Source: Linnemannia elongata (lineage: Eukaryota > Mortierellomycota > Mortierellomycetes > Mortierellales > Mortierellaceae). Taken from it: 64,000 bases of DNA. Each line of letters begins with the position of its first letter. Position 1 is the stretch's first letter. The DNA lies in NCBI GenBank assembly GCA_036320915.1, contig JAXBDG010000002.1, positions 2,880,001 through 2,944,000 on the forward strand, written 5' to 3'. The notes under the pieces were generated by a model. That model worked only from the letters and a program-made list of their open reading frames with translations. It ran no database searches and was not told the DNA's origin. Below, in pieces: positions 48,843 through 58,046 of the stretch. Position numbers and translations under genes: made by a program.

Positions 48843-48881
48843 AAACGATCGATCGACTCTTGGAATGATCGGTCGACTCTC
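48843..48881 (+). promoter_or_regulatory. GATCGRTCGACTC boxes and TATA box upstream of DUF4238 gene A
   Basis: Two copies of GATCGRTCGACTCT lie about 430 bp before the start codon, followed by TATATATA at 48913. The same box recurs at about 52027-52041 (unit B, one copy) and 54957-54972 (unit C, with a decayed second copy), in each case 20-60 bp before a TATA element. Conservation amid diverged spacer suggests a shared control element. A possible leader intron (AG|GTACATATA..TTTCAG|CA, about 49171-49205 and 55222-55256) is also shared. Confidence 0.5.
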
Positions 48882-49286
48882 CGTAGCAATTGAGTTAGCA
48901 TAGCCATCCAAGTATATATACCCCTTGGTTCCCCACATAGGTTGATTCTTACCGAGTAACTTGAGCGTTACCTTGTCTGCACCATTGAAGCCTATTATTC
49001 ATTGCTGATTTCCATTCCTTACTCAACTCTTCCCAGAGAAAAGTCAATCCTGCCCCCCCCCCCCTGCCCCTTCTAGCCCTGACTCTCAATAACAATCTTA
49101 TCACTCACTTTTGACCTGTCCCTTTTCGGTTCCTCTCCACCTTCTTAACTCCACAGACCGGCATCTCCAGGTACATATAAGATCTGAATTTTTGCATCCC
49201 TTCAGCATGTCGGTTCTCTCGATAGTCTATTATGTTGGATTATAGCTGCATCACTCACATAAAACGCTCCACCTTTGTAACAAAGT

Positions 49287-50867
49287 ATGCCTCGCATAGG
49301 ACCCGATGGCGATTTACTCGACAACCTGTTGGCTCGCTTTCTCTCATTGATGAAACCTCCAGATGCTCCTTTCACAAAGCAACTTCCTGCCGATGTAGAG
49401 TGGGATCCACTTATGATAACTTTCGCCATGGAGATGTTGATACATGTAGGCTTTGCGTACAATGAGAGCATCCCTTACGACCTTATGGTACTTTGCCATC
49501 GCGCCCTGGCCATCGACTTCATATCTGCGATTAAGATCGACAGACCTGACGTTGTTGACTTCTTTCTTCAGGAATTATATCCGGAACGCAGAACGACACA
49601 AACTCAGGTTCACCATACACCTCCGGAAAAGAGCACAACGCGAACTCAGTTTCACCATTACATCCCAAGATTCATTCTCAAGACTTTTGCGGATAACTTC
49701 TCTCTCGACAACGGCGAGTTCACTACGGACACCTCAAGCCCAGATCTCTCATGGCTCAAAGGAAAGCCTAGCAAGCTCAGACGCAAAGAGCGGCCCAGAT
49801 ACGATATCAATGTCTATCGAGTACAGGACCACTCCACGAGACTGAACGATGTCTCGCGAGCATATGGTACCTATAACATGTACCGGGATCTCACCGAGGC
49901 CGATTGCATGAAGTTTGAGAAGCTCCTTGCCAAACATGAGTGCACTTCTGCTACCTTTATCCGACGGATTTGGAACGATGACGAGGACCTTTCGTTGACC
50001 CGATCCCAACTCGGAGATCTGAAGAAGTTTCTAGCTGTGATGATGTACCGAAGCGAGCACCGAAGAAGCCAATATTTCGACCAGAGATTTGACGTCCTCA
50101 CCGAGATTTCAGTCGGAAGGCACATGGAGCACAACAACATCTCAAACGCTCCGACAGTCTGGTTCGAGAACCTCAAGTGGATCATCAAGGCCTCCGTCGA
50201 CGACATCGTGAAGGAGTATCAGAAAGCTTTCATGGCGAGAGTCGAGTCGGGAGAACCTGCCGCGCTTCTGAGTCCGTATCAGGGCCCGATCCATGTTGCA
50301 GAACTGGAGGACTTTGGCTATTTGATGACAAACACCATTGCCTGCATCTGGCAGGCTGAGACAGGGTCAGAGTTCATCCTATCCGAGGGTTGCTTTGGTG
50401 CTTGGGAAGGCGAACCTGGCATCCAGTTCCACCATTTTTTCATCGTCTCACCCCGATTCGCGATCGTCCTCGTCAATCGTTTGTACTTGGATGAGAGACT
50501 GAAGAAGAAACCTCGCTGGACCTCGATGTTTGGAGACAATCTTCATGTCTTTCCAGAGACCGCCTACAAGAAGGGAGCTCCGTCCAAGCCTTTCGATTTT
50601 AGTATTCATTCCGCCCCGGACGATGTGTTTACATACCAGAGGATTGTTGTCCCCAAGGAGGACGTTTACAAGGTCAACGCCATCTTGTTGGACGATCGAC
50701 GCGAGTCTTTGACGTACAAATCCAATGTCTCCATGTACAAATCCCTGCGTTATTACGATAAGGTCAAAAACGAAATGTTTCACGATTGTCGCGATTACAC
50801 CAACTTGAAACGTAAACTGTTTTCCAATCTTAACAGAACGCATCCTGCGCCTTATATTTGGTCATAA
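49287..50867 (+). CDS. DUF4238-type protein, paralogue A
   Basis: Single exon, 526 aa. An N-terminal helical region of about 100 residues (LLDNLLARFLSLMKPPDAPF, FAMEMLIHVGFAYNES) is followed by a Gln/Thr linker with a 14-residue repeat, then the core: TQFHHYIPRFILKTFADN (the HYVP-type motif that defines DUF4238), YDINVYR, RAYGTYNMYRDLTEADCMKF with a following KLLAKHE, LTRSQLGDLKKFLAVMMYRS, EHNNISNAPTVWFENLKWII, GSEFILSEGCFGAWEG, FFIVSPRFAIVLVNRLYLDE, and a conserved end VYKVNAILLDDR...SMYKSLRYYDKV. DUF4238 proteins occur in bacteria and fungi and have no settled biochemical role. No signal peptide or membrane segment. First of three tandem paralogues; start equivalent to paralogue C. Confidence 0.82.
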   Translation: MPRIGPDGDLLDNLLARFLSLMKPPDAPFTKQLPADVEWDPLMITFAMEMLIHVGFAYNESIPYDLMVLCHRALAIDFISAIKIDRPDVVDFFLQELYPERRTTQTQVHHTPPEKSTTRTQFHHYIPRFILKTFADNFSLDNGEFTTDTSSPDLSWLKGKPSKLRRKERPRYDINVYRVQDHSTRLNDVSRAYGTYNMYRDLTEADCMKFEKLLAKHECTSATFIRRIWNDDEDLSLTRSQLGDLKKFLAVMMYRSEHRRSQYFDQRFDVLTEISVGRHMEHNNISNAPTVWFENLKWIIKASVDDIVKEYQKAFMARVESGEPAALLSPYQGPIHVAELEDFGYLMTNTIACIWQAETGSEFILSEGCFGAWEGEPGIQFHHFFIVSPRFAIVLVNRLYLDERLKKKPRWTSMFGDNLHVFPETAYKKGAPSKPFDFSIHSAPDDVFTYQRIVVPKEDVYKVNAILLDDRRESLTYKSNVSMYKSLRYYDKVKNEMFHDCRDYTNLKRKLFSNLNRTHPAPYIWS

Positions 50868-50887
50868 ACCCACTAGTATAGTTCAAT

Positions 50888-50890
<3 letters not shown>

Positions 50891-50925
<35 letters not shown>
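50891..50925. repeat. 35-base poly-T tract
   Basis: T run just after the DUF4238 paralogue A stop. Other long runs in the array: T22 at 51862-51883 and T32 at 54873-54904, the latter two at homologous positions in units B and C. Confidence 0.9.
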
Positions 50926-50926
<1 letters not shown>

Positions 50927-51036
50927 GGAGGGGTGAGTGTCAACTCATGTTTTTACAACTGGCTGGTGGTAGCGTGTAAGAAATTATAGGTCCCTCAACA
51001 AACAGAAATAAAAAGAAAACGATTAGAAGGGGTTAC

Positions 51037-51200
51037 CCACTGCTTGAGATATCAAGAAGGCTGTTCCAGCGTTGGGCCTTGACGACAGGGCGCCATCACC
51101 CCTGGACGATATCAAAAGAGACGTTTAATAACTTGGCGACCTTGTGCGTTAGGTCCAAGTTGCCATTGACGGCTCCGATCCGGGGATCGTGATAACTGGG
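51037..51200 (-). pseudogene. Carboxylesterase first-exon relic, unit A (antisense)
   Basis: Minus-strand translation gives YHDPRIGAVNGNLD, HKVAKLLNVSFDIV, a TGA stop at 51096-51098, then WRPVVKAQRWN, ending at a GGG|TAACC-like donor. It aligns with the unit B relic and with exon 1 of the esterase at 39240 (KYLNVPFAKVQNRF, exon ending before GTAAT). The stop and absence of further exons mark it as dead. Confidence 0.6.
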
Positions 51201-51446
51201 TTCTTATCTCCTTCGTGTGGTACTCCGAATGGTGTGAGTGAAGAATGGGGGGAAGGATAATGGTTTCGTGAAAAAAGGACGAAATAAGAATCCACGAGAA
51301 AGGCAATAGAGGGATAATGTTATGCAGAACAAGGCTTTCACTTCAATTTCCTATGTACTCTTCATTAATAATGACATTGCAACAAGACCAAGCGGTATTC
51401 GACATCGAAACAAGGAACAACACACTGCATGGTTTTTTTTAATTGC

Positions 51447-51588
51447 ATTTTTATGATCAAGGAGGGTGACATTGATTCGCACAACACTTTGTCGGAGAAG
51501 CATACTAGGATCGCGTCCTCCTCCTCGTCGTTGTTGATTGAGGTTGAAGAAGGAGCGTTGAGATACTATAATGGCCTCGAAACGTATA
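51447..51588 (+). pseudogene. PHO81 3'-end relic, unit B
   Basis: Translation MIKEGDIDSHNTLSEKHTRI, then an Ser run, IEVEEGALRYYNGLE, matches the PHO81 end (MIMESDVDSYHTLSEKHTRT, IEVEEGVLRYHSGVDS). It begins abruptly after a T run, so no upstream PHO81 exon was carried. The SSRMQQVAASS stretch of PHO81 is missing here. Confidence 0.85.
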
Positions 51589-52420
51589 TATCACTCCTGC
51601 TTATTTCAGACGCATTTATTTGGCAAACCAATACTATACACGCGTGTTTACGAACTCTGTCAACCTTATTTGCACAATTCTCTGAGCGAGAGGAGAGGGA
51701 TTCGACGACAAGACATGGCGAAGGTGTGAAGGTGAGAATTCCTTGAGAGAAATTAATAAAGACTTGTCGGCCTCGGCTCATGGTTGTCTTCTCAACCCCG
51801 AATGCTGAAGCGCGTTTTTTGAGCTCGATTTCGTCAAACATTGGGGCGAATATCGATCCTGTTTTTTTTTTTTTTTTTTTTTTATTTTCCCACAAGGGGG
51901 AAAAAAATTAAAGTTAACCGGTGAGTGATTAGATTCCACCCATTGTTCACAGATGTCTTTTTTTTTTTTTTTTGAATGAAACAGGTAAAGCACAGCATTA
52001 CCTCCGTGAGCAAGTATGCATGCAAGCGATCGGTCGACTCTCCAAAACAACCACCCAAGCATATAAATTCCATGGTTCCCCACATATTTTAATCCTTACC
52101 GAGTAACTTGAACATTACTTTGCCTACACCATTGAAGCCTATTCTTTATACCTGCTTTCTACTCATTATCCCAACTCTGCCCAGAGAGAGGTCTACTCTG
52201 TCCCCTCCTAGTCTTGATTCTCAACAACACTCTCATAACTCTTACTTCTGCGTTGTCCTTTTTTGGCCTCTCTCCACCTTCTTTACCCCACCCGCTGGTA
52301 GCTCCTGGTACGTATATGATCAGAATTTTGTATTTTTCAGCACATCATCTTGAATCGATAGCCAAGTATTTTGCACTCGATCTACATCGCTCACATATGC
52401 GATCCACCTTTTAGGAAAAA

Positions 52421-53770
52421 ATGACCTATTTCCAGAAATTATATCCGCAACAGAAAACGACACAATCTCAGGATTACTATACACCTCTGGAACAGAACAC
52501 GACACAAACTCAGGTTCACCATACACCTCCGGAAAAGAGCACAACGCGAACTCAGTTTCACCATTACATCCCAAGATTCATTCTCAAGACGTTTGCGGAT
52601 AACTTCCCGGTCGACAACCGCGAGTTTACTAAGGACTTCTCAACCTCAAGCCCAGATCTCTCATGGCTCGAAGTAAAGCCTAGCAAGCACGGACGCAGCA
52701 AGCGGCCCAGATACAATATCAATGTCTACCGCGTAGACGATCACACCACGAAACCGACCGACTCCTCACGAGCGTATGGTGTCGAGAACTTGTACCGAGA
52801 TCTCACCGAGGCCGATTGCATGAAGTTTGAGGATCTCCTTTCCAAACACGAGTCCAACTCTGCTATGTTTATCCAACGGATTCGGAATGAGGATGAGGAC
52901 CTTTCGTTGACCCGATCCCAATTCGGGGATATGAAGAAGTTTCTGGCTATTATGATGTACCGAAGCGAGCACCGCAGAAGCCAATATTTCACCCAGAGAT
53001 TTGACGCCCTCACCGAGATTTCAGTCAGAAGGCACATGGAGCACAACAACATCTCAAACGCTCCGACAGTCTGGTTCGAGAACCTCAAGTGGATTATCGA
53101 GGCCTCCGCCGACGATATTATGCAGGAGTATCAGAGAGCTTCCATGGCGAGATTCGAGTCAATGAGACCTGCCGCGCGTTCAAGTCCATACCAGGGACCG
53201 ATTCATGTTGCAGAACTGGAGGACTTTGGTTATTTGATGACACATACCATTGCCTGCATCTGGCAGGCAGAGACAGGGTCAGAGTTCATCCTATCCGAGG
53301 GTTGCTTTGGTGCTTGGGAAGGCGAACCTGGCATCCAGTTCCACCATTTTTTCATCGTCTCACCCCGATTTGCGATCGTCCTCGTCAACCGTTCGTGCTT
53401 GGACGAGAGACTGAGGATGAAACTTCGCTGGGCCTCGAAGTTCGGAGACAATCTTCATGTTTTTCCTGAGACCGTCTACAAGAATGGACCTCCATCTGAG
53501 TCTTTCGACTTCGCGACTCATTTCACCCCGGACGATGTGTTCAAATACGAGAGGATTGTTGTCCCCAAGGAGGACGTTTACAAGGTCAACGCCATCTTGT
53601 TGGACGATCGATGCGAGTCTTTGACGTACAAGTCCGATGTCTCCATGTACAAATCCCTGCGTTATTATGAAAAGGTCAAGAAGGATATGTTTCACAGTTG
53701 TCACGATTACTCCACCTTGAAAGGTCAACTGTTTTCTGACCTTAACAGAACGCATTCAGAAGTACAGTAG
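52421..53770 (+). CDS. DUF4238-type protein, paralogue B (N-terminal deletion)
   Basis: Single exon, 449 aa. Close to paralogues A and C from the Gln/Thr linker to the end (TQFHHYIPRFILKTFADN, DLTEADCMKFEDLLSKHE, GSEFILSEGCFGAWEG, NAILLDDRCESLTYKS), but the first 90 or so codons of A and C are missing. The upstream flank matches theirs up to the start codon, then jumps to the linker (YFQKLYPQQKTT), so this is an in-frame internal deletion rather than a missing start. The linker has one extra 14-residue repeat. The DUF4238 core is intact, suggesting that the core alone may be stable. Promoter box and TATA element (about 52062) are kept. Confidence 0.8.
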   Translation: MTYFQKLYPQQKTTQSQDYYTPLEQNTTQTQVHHTPPEKSTTRTQFHHYIPRFILKTFADNFPVDNREFTKDFSTSSPDLSWLEVKPSKHGRSKRPRYNINVYRVDDHTTKPTDSSRAYGVENLYRDLTEADCMKFEDLLSKHESNSAMFIQRIRNEDEDLSLTRSQFGDMKKFLAIMMYRSEHRRSQYFTQRFDALTEISVRRHMEHNNISNAPTVWFENLKWIIEASADDIMQEYQRASMARFESMRPAARSSPYQGPIHVAELEDFGYLMTHTIACIWQAETGSEFILSEGCFGAWEGEPGIQFHHFFIVSPRFAIVLVNRSCLDERLRMKLRWASKFGDNLHVFPETVYKNGPPSESFDFATHFTPDDVFKYERIVVPKEDVYKVNAILLDDRCESLTYKSDVSMYKSLRYYEKVKKDMFHSCHDYSTLKGQLFSDLNRTHSEVQ

Positions 53771-53924
53771 TTTAGCTATCATTTTTCTTTGGTAAACCCA
53801 TTGGTACAATTCTTACCACTACTTTATTACTGGTTGCCAACTGGCTTGTGGCATCGTGTGCGCACCCATAGTTCTTTCAACCAAACAGAAATAAAAAGAA
53901 AAAAAAAAGAATAGAAGGGGTTAC

Positions 53925-54184
53925 CCGTTGCGGGAGGCGCCAAGAACGATATTCCAGCGTTGGAATTTAACGGCTGGTCGCCATCGCTCCCGGATGATGT
54001 CAAAAGAAACATTTAAAAATTTGGCGACCTTATACGTTGGGTCCAAGTTGCCATTGACGACTTCGAGACGGGGATCGTGGTAATTACGTTCTTGTCTACT
54101 TCGCGTGGCATTTCGAACGATGTAAGTGAAGAACGAGGGGAGGGATAATGGTTTCGTGGAAAAAAGGACGAAATACAAATCCAC
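53925..54184 (-). pseudogene. Carboxylesterase first-exon relic, unit B (antisense)
   Basis: Open minus-strand frame RNYHDPRLEVVNGNLDPTYK, VAKFLNVSFDIIRERWRPAV, FQRWN, ending GASRNG at a donor GG|GTAACC, the same place where exon 1 of the esterase at 39240 ends. No nucleophile exon follows; the DUF4238 gene occupies that side on the other strand. Homologous to the unit A relic, without its stop codon. Confidence 0.62.
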
Positions 54185-54338
54185 AAGAAAGGAAATAGAG
54201 GGATGATGTTATGCAGAACAAGGCTTTCACTTCACTTTCCTAGGTACTCTTCATTAATCATGACAAAGTGACAAGACCAAGCGGTATTCGACATCGAAAC
54301 AAGGGACAACAGACTGCATGTTTTTTTTATTGCCTTTT

Positions 54339-54510
54339 TATGATCAAGGAGGGTGACATTGATTCGCACCACACTTTGTCGGAGAAGCATACTAGGACCG
54401 CGTCCACTTCTTCGTCATTGAGGATGCAGCAAGTGGCGGCGTCGTCGTCGTCGTCAGTGATTGAGGATGGAAAGGGAGCGTTGAGATACCATATTAGCCT
54501 CGAAACGTAA
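54339..54510 (+). pseudogene. PHO81 3'-end relic, unit C
   Basis: Translation MIKEGDIDSHHTLSEKHTRT, SLRMQQVAASSSS, VIEDGKGALRYHISLET then TAA. It keeps the MQQVAASSS segment that unit B lost, so B and C derive separately from, or diverged after, a fuller copy. Preceded by the same T-rich junction as in unit B. Confidence 0.85.
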
Positions 54511-54870
54511 GTATAACTCCTGCTTAATTCAGATGCATTTATTTGGCAAAGCAATTAATATTCACGCGTGTTTATGCGAGCTCTGTCAACCTTAGTTAGT
54601 ATGCTTCGAGTACGAGAGAGGAGGGAGATTTTGCGATAAAAAATGGCTAAAGTGTGGAGGGTGAGGTTACTTTGAGAAATCGATAGACTTGTCGGCCTCG
54701 GCTCATGGTCATCTTCTCCACCACGAATGCTGAAACGCGTTTTTAGAACTCGATATCGCCAAACATTGGCGCGAATATCGATCCTGATTTATTTTTTGTA
54801 TTTTCCCACGAGGGGAAAAAAAAAAAGGTTTATCAGTGAGTGCTTAGATTCCTCCCATTGTTTACAGATA

Positions 54871-54906
<36 letters not shown>

Positions 54907-55326
54907 ATGAAACGTGTAAAGCACAGCTTTGCCTCCGTGATCAAGTGTTCATGCAAGCGATCGATCGACTCTTGGCATGGTCGGCCGAATGTCCAAAGAA
55001 ATTGAAGTTGGCGCTTCCACCAAAGCATATATAGTCCATGGTTCCCCCCATATTTTGATCCTTACGAATTACCGAGTAACTTGAACACTTCTTTGTCTTC
55101 ACCACTAAAGCCTATTCTCTACCCCCGCTCCCATCCATATCCCTCGTAGTCTTGACTCTTCTGCTTTGTCCCTGTTTGATTCTTCTCCAGCTTTTTTTAC
55201 CTCCTCCACCGGTATCTCTAGGTACATATATGCTCAGAATTCTTTATCCTTTCAGCATGAACTTTGATGGGATGTTGGACCTGATCTGCGTCACTCACAT
55301 AAGTAGTTCCACCTTTGTAGCAAAAT

Positions 55327-56913
55327 ATGATTAACCCAGGACCCGATGATGACATACTCGAGCTGTTCTTGGCTCGCTTTCTCTCATTGATGGCGCCTCC
55401 AGACACTCCTTTCACAAAGGAACTCCCAGCTAATGTCGAGTCAAACCCATTTGTGATATCTATCGCCATGGCTATATTGACAGATATGGGCTTTGTGCAC
55501 AACGAGAGCATCCCTTCCGAACTTAATGAACTTGTCCATCGTACCATGGCCATCGACTTCATATCTGCGCTAAAGGTCGTGAGACCTGACTTTATCGACA
55601 ACTGTCTCCAGGCAAGACTCCCCAAACAGAGCACGGCACAAACTCAGGCTCACCATACACATCTGGAACAGAGCACAACAAAAACTCAGTTTCATCACTA
55701 CATCCCAAGATTCATTCTCAAGACATTTGCGGACAACTTCTCGCTTGACAATAGCGAGTATACTACGGACACCTCGAGCCCAGATCTCTCGGGGTTCAAG
55801 CCAGGAAAGCCCAGCAAGCGCAGACTCATAGAGCGACCCAAGGTGACGCCCAGATACGATATCAACGTCTACCGAGTAGAGGACCACACCACGAACCCGA
55901 CCGACGTGTCACGAGCGTACGGCGTCGAGAACTTGTACCGAGATGTCACCGAGGCCGATTGCATGAAGTTTGAGAAGCTCCTTTCCAAACACGAGTCCGA
56001 CTCTGCAAAGTTTATCCGAGAGATTTGGAACGAGGACAAGGACCTTTCGTTAACCCGAACCCGACTCGAGGATGTGAAGAAGTTTCTGGTTGTTATGATG
56101 TACCGTAGTGAGCAGCGCAGAGGCCATTTTTTCCACCAGAGATTTGACCTTGGCTATGAGATCTCGGTCAAAGGGCACATGGATCACAACAACATCTCAA
56201 ACGTTCAGACAGTCTGGTTTGACAACCTCAAGTGGATCATCGAGACCCCAGTCGAGGACATCATGAAGGAGTATTGGAAAGCTTTCATGGCTAGAGCCGA
56301 GTCAGACAGACCAACCGCGATTTTAAGTCCATATCGGGGACCGATCCATGCTGCAGAACTAGAAGACATGGGCTATTTAATGACACAAACCAATGCGTAC
56401 ATCTGGCAGGCAGAGACAGGGTCAGAGTTCATCCTATCCGAGGGTTGCTTTGGCGTTTGGGAAAGCGTTTCTGGAGCCTGGATCCGCAATTTTTTCGTCG
56501 TCTCTCCCCGATTCGCGATTGTTCTGGTCAGGCATTTTTACTTGGACGACAGGCTCAAGAAGAACCATTGTCAGGCCTCGTGGTTTGGGGACAAGCTACA
56601 TGACATTCCAGACATCGACTACAAGAAGGCACCTCCGTCAAAGGATTCCGACCCCGCGACTCACTGGTCTCCGGACGATGTTTTCAAATTCAAGAGGATT
56701 ATTGTCCCTAAGGAAGACGTTTACAAGGTCAACGCCATCTTGTTGGACGATCGACGCGAGTTTTTGACGTACAAGTCCAATGTCTCCATGTACAAATCCC
56801 TGCGTTATTACGACAAGATCAAAAAGGGGAAGTTTCCTAATTGTATCGATTACTCCACCTTGAAAGCTCAACTGTTTTCTGATCTGAACAAAACGCATTC
56901 GGTAGTCCAGTAG
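55327..56913 (+). CDS. DUF4238-type protein, paralogue C
   Basis: Single exon, 528 aa, full length. Matches paralogue A throughout: N-terminal helical region (LELFLARFLSLMAPPDTPFT, IAMAILTDMGFVHNES), Gln/Thr linker, FHHYIPRFILKTFADNFSLD, RAYGVENLYRDVTEADCMKF, SLTRTRLEDVKKFLVVMMYR, VQTVWFDNLKWIIETP, GSEFILSEGCFGVWESVSGA, VSPRFAIVLVRHFYLDDR, VYKVNAILLDDR and the end SVVQ, which is like EVQ in B. It carries an insert (LIERPKVTPRYDINVYR) absent from A and B. Substitutions are spread over the length with the frame kept, which argues for purifying selection. Role unknown; no catalytic motif is evident to me. Confidence 0.82.
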   Translation: MINPGPDDDILELFLARFLSLMAPPDTPFTKELPANVESNPFVISIAMAILTDMGFVHNESIPSELNELVHRTMAIDFISALKVVRPDFIDNCLQARLPKQSTAQTQAHHTHLEQSTTKTQFHHYIPRFILKTFADNFSLDNSEYTTDTSSPDLSGFKPGKPSKRRLIERPKVTPRYDINVYRVEDHTTNPTDVSRAYGVENLYRDVTEADCMKFEKLLSKHESDSAKFIREIWNEDKDLSLTRTRLEDVKKFLVVMMYRSEQRRGHFFHQRFDLGYEISVKGHMDHNNISNVQTVWFDNLKWIIETPVEDIMKEYWKAFMARAESDRPTAILSPYRGPIHAAELEDMGYLMTQTNAYIWQAETGSEFILSEGCFGVWESVSGAWIRNFFVVSPRFAIVLVRHFYLDDRLKKNHCQASWFGDKLHDIPDIDYKKAPPSKDSDPATHWSPDDVFKFKRIIVPKEDVYKVNAILLDDRREFLTYKSNVSMYKSLRYYDKIKKGKFPNCIDYSTLKAQLFSDLNKTHSVVQ

Positions 56914-58046
56914 ATTAGCCATCATTTTTTTTCTTTGACCATGAACACATTGGTACAATACTATCAACTCTTTCTCTTTTTACTGGTTCTACATCGAAAC
57001 AAGGGACAGCGAACTGAATGTTTTTTCAATTTTTTTTTATATTCATTTCTTCATCAATCGAACTACAAAGCAACATTCTTGATACATCAAATAAACCTAA
57101 GCACTCTGAAAAATCGAAACAAAAAAAACGAGATCTCGGTTAGAAAACAAGTTTTTCTTCACTCAACAAAAAATACGATTCCTTCCGTCAAGTTTCGATC
57201 CAACAACCATGGTCGCAAGAAAGAAAAAAAAGGAAAAGTAGGGCTCAGAGATCTTGGTGTATAAAATGGTATGGTCCGCATGGCAATAAAGCTCTCAGGT
57301 AAGCGAACATCGTTCTAATCATTGCTACTTTCTTTTTCTTTTTGGATAGGTTGTCGGATGAAAGGCGTAGTGATAACTTTTACTTACCACATGAAAGTTT
57401 GATCCCGTAAGTCCTGTCGTGATCCTGAGAGATGGAGTTAGAGTGAAAGAGAGTACTAAGAGTCTGAAAAAGAATAACACGAACAGAGTATCGTTAGCAA
57501 TCTCATTCATAATGAAGAGGAAACGCGTACAAGAACTCTCATTGACCACGATTTGAAGGCGCGTCAGACAAGAGATTGTGGGTGTAATATAGAGGCTTCA
57601 GCGAAGTAGGGGTTTCATAAAGCACAAGACCGCTAGAGTAGACCCGGCGAGGTCCACGGCAACAAGGCCCAGATCAAACGCAAATTACAATAAGACATCG
57701 TCAGCCGTAAAAGAAGGGGGAGAGGGGGGTATGGAAGGGGACAGGGAAGGGTACAGGATGATCATAAAAGAGCGACGAAAAGGATAGCTTACCAAGTGGA
57801 CGTGAAAGTGGGAAGGTGGAAAGGGTGTGAAGGGGAAAGGTGAGGAAACAAGAATGAAGCGAAGGAGTTTTTATTTGTTGCCAACTGCAAATTTTTCGCG
57901 CGAAAAAAAAAAGTCGATGCAATGGAAGGATTAAATGTTGCGAGTACTGTACTAAAAAATACTGGAGGAGGGTATCGAAGGATGTTTGGGCTGCCGCAAA
58001 GACGAGGATCGCCGATTGAAAAAATGACGGCTCAAAGGAAAAAAAT
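56914..58046. other. Intergenic after the array, 3' side of C2 gene
   Basis: The first 110 bp still match the array (CATCGAAACAAGGGACA at about 56992-57008 corresponds to 54293-54309), marking the array end near 57030. The remainder has no supported gene. A minus-strand open stretch of about 40 codons at 57545-57670 (VYSSGLVLYETPTSLKPLYY) has protein-like composition but no usable start or splice partner. Confidence 0.5.

Larger units (their letters stand above)
47755..57030 (+). repeat. Tandem triplicated segment: PHO81 tail - spacer - DUF4238 gene (units A, B, C)
   Basis: Three diverged direct copies. The landmark GAGAAGCATACTAGG occurs at 47801, 51495 and 54382, giving spacings of 3,694 and 2,887 bp. 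Each unit reads: PHO81 3' end; a block with CTTGTCRGCCTCGGC (about 48100, 51765, 54690); a T-rich block; the GATCGRTCGACTC box; a TATA box with a conserved CGAGTAACTTGA nearby; a DUF4238 gene. Units A and B also end with an antisense carboxylesterase exon relic. Unit A contains about 510 bp (48180-48693) missing in B and C. Unit C has lost the esterase relic. Copies differ widely in non-coding parts, so the array is not a recent assembly duplication. Confidence 0.85.

Noticed and set aside
48000..57000. Transposon as the cause of the array
   Set aside because: No terminal inverted or long repeats, transposase or reverse transcriptase seen; the units look like segmental duplication.
57545..57670. 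Minus-strand 40-codon stretch VYSSGLVLYETPTSLKPLYY
   Set aside because: Protein-like composition but no start, acceptor or partner exon; too short to call a gene.
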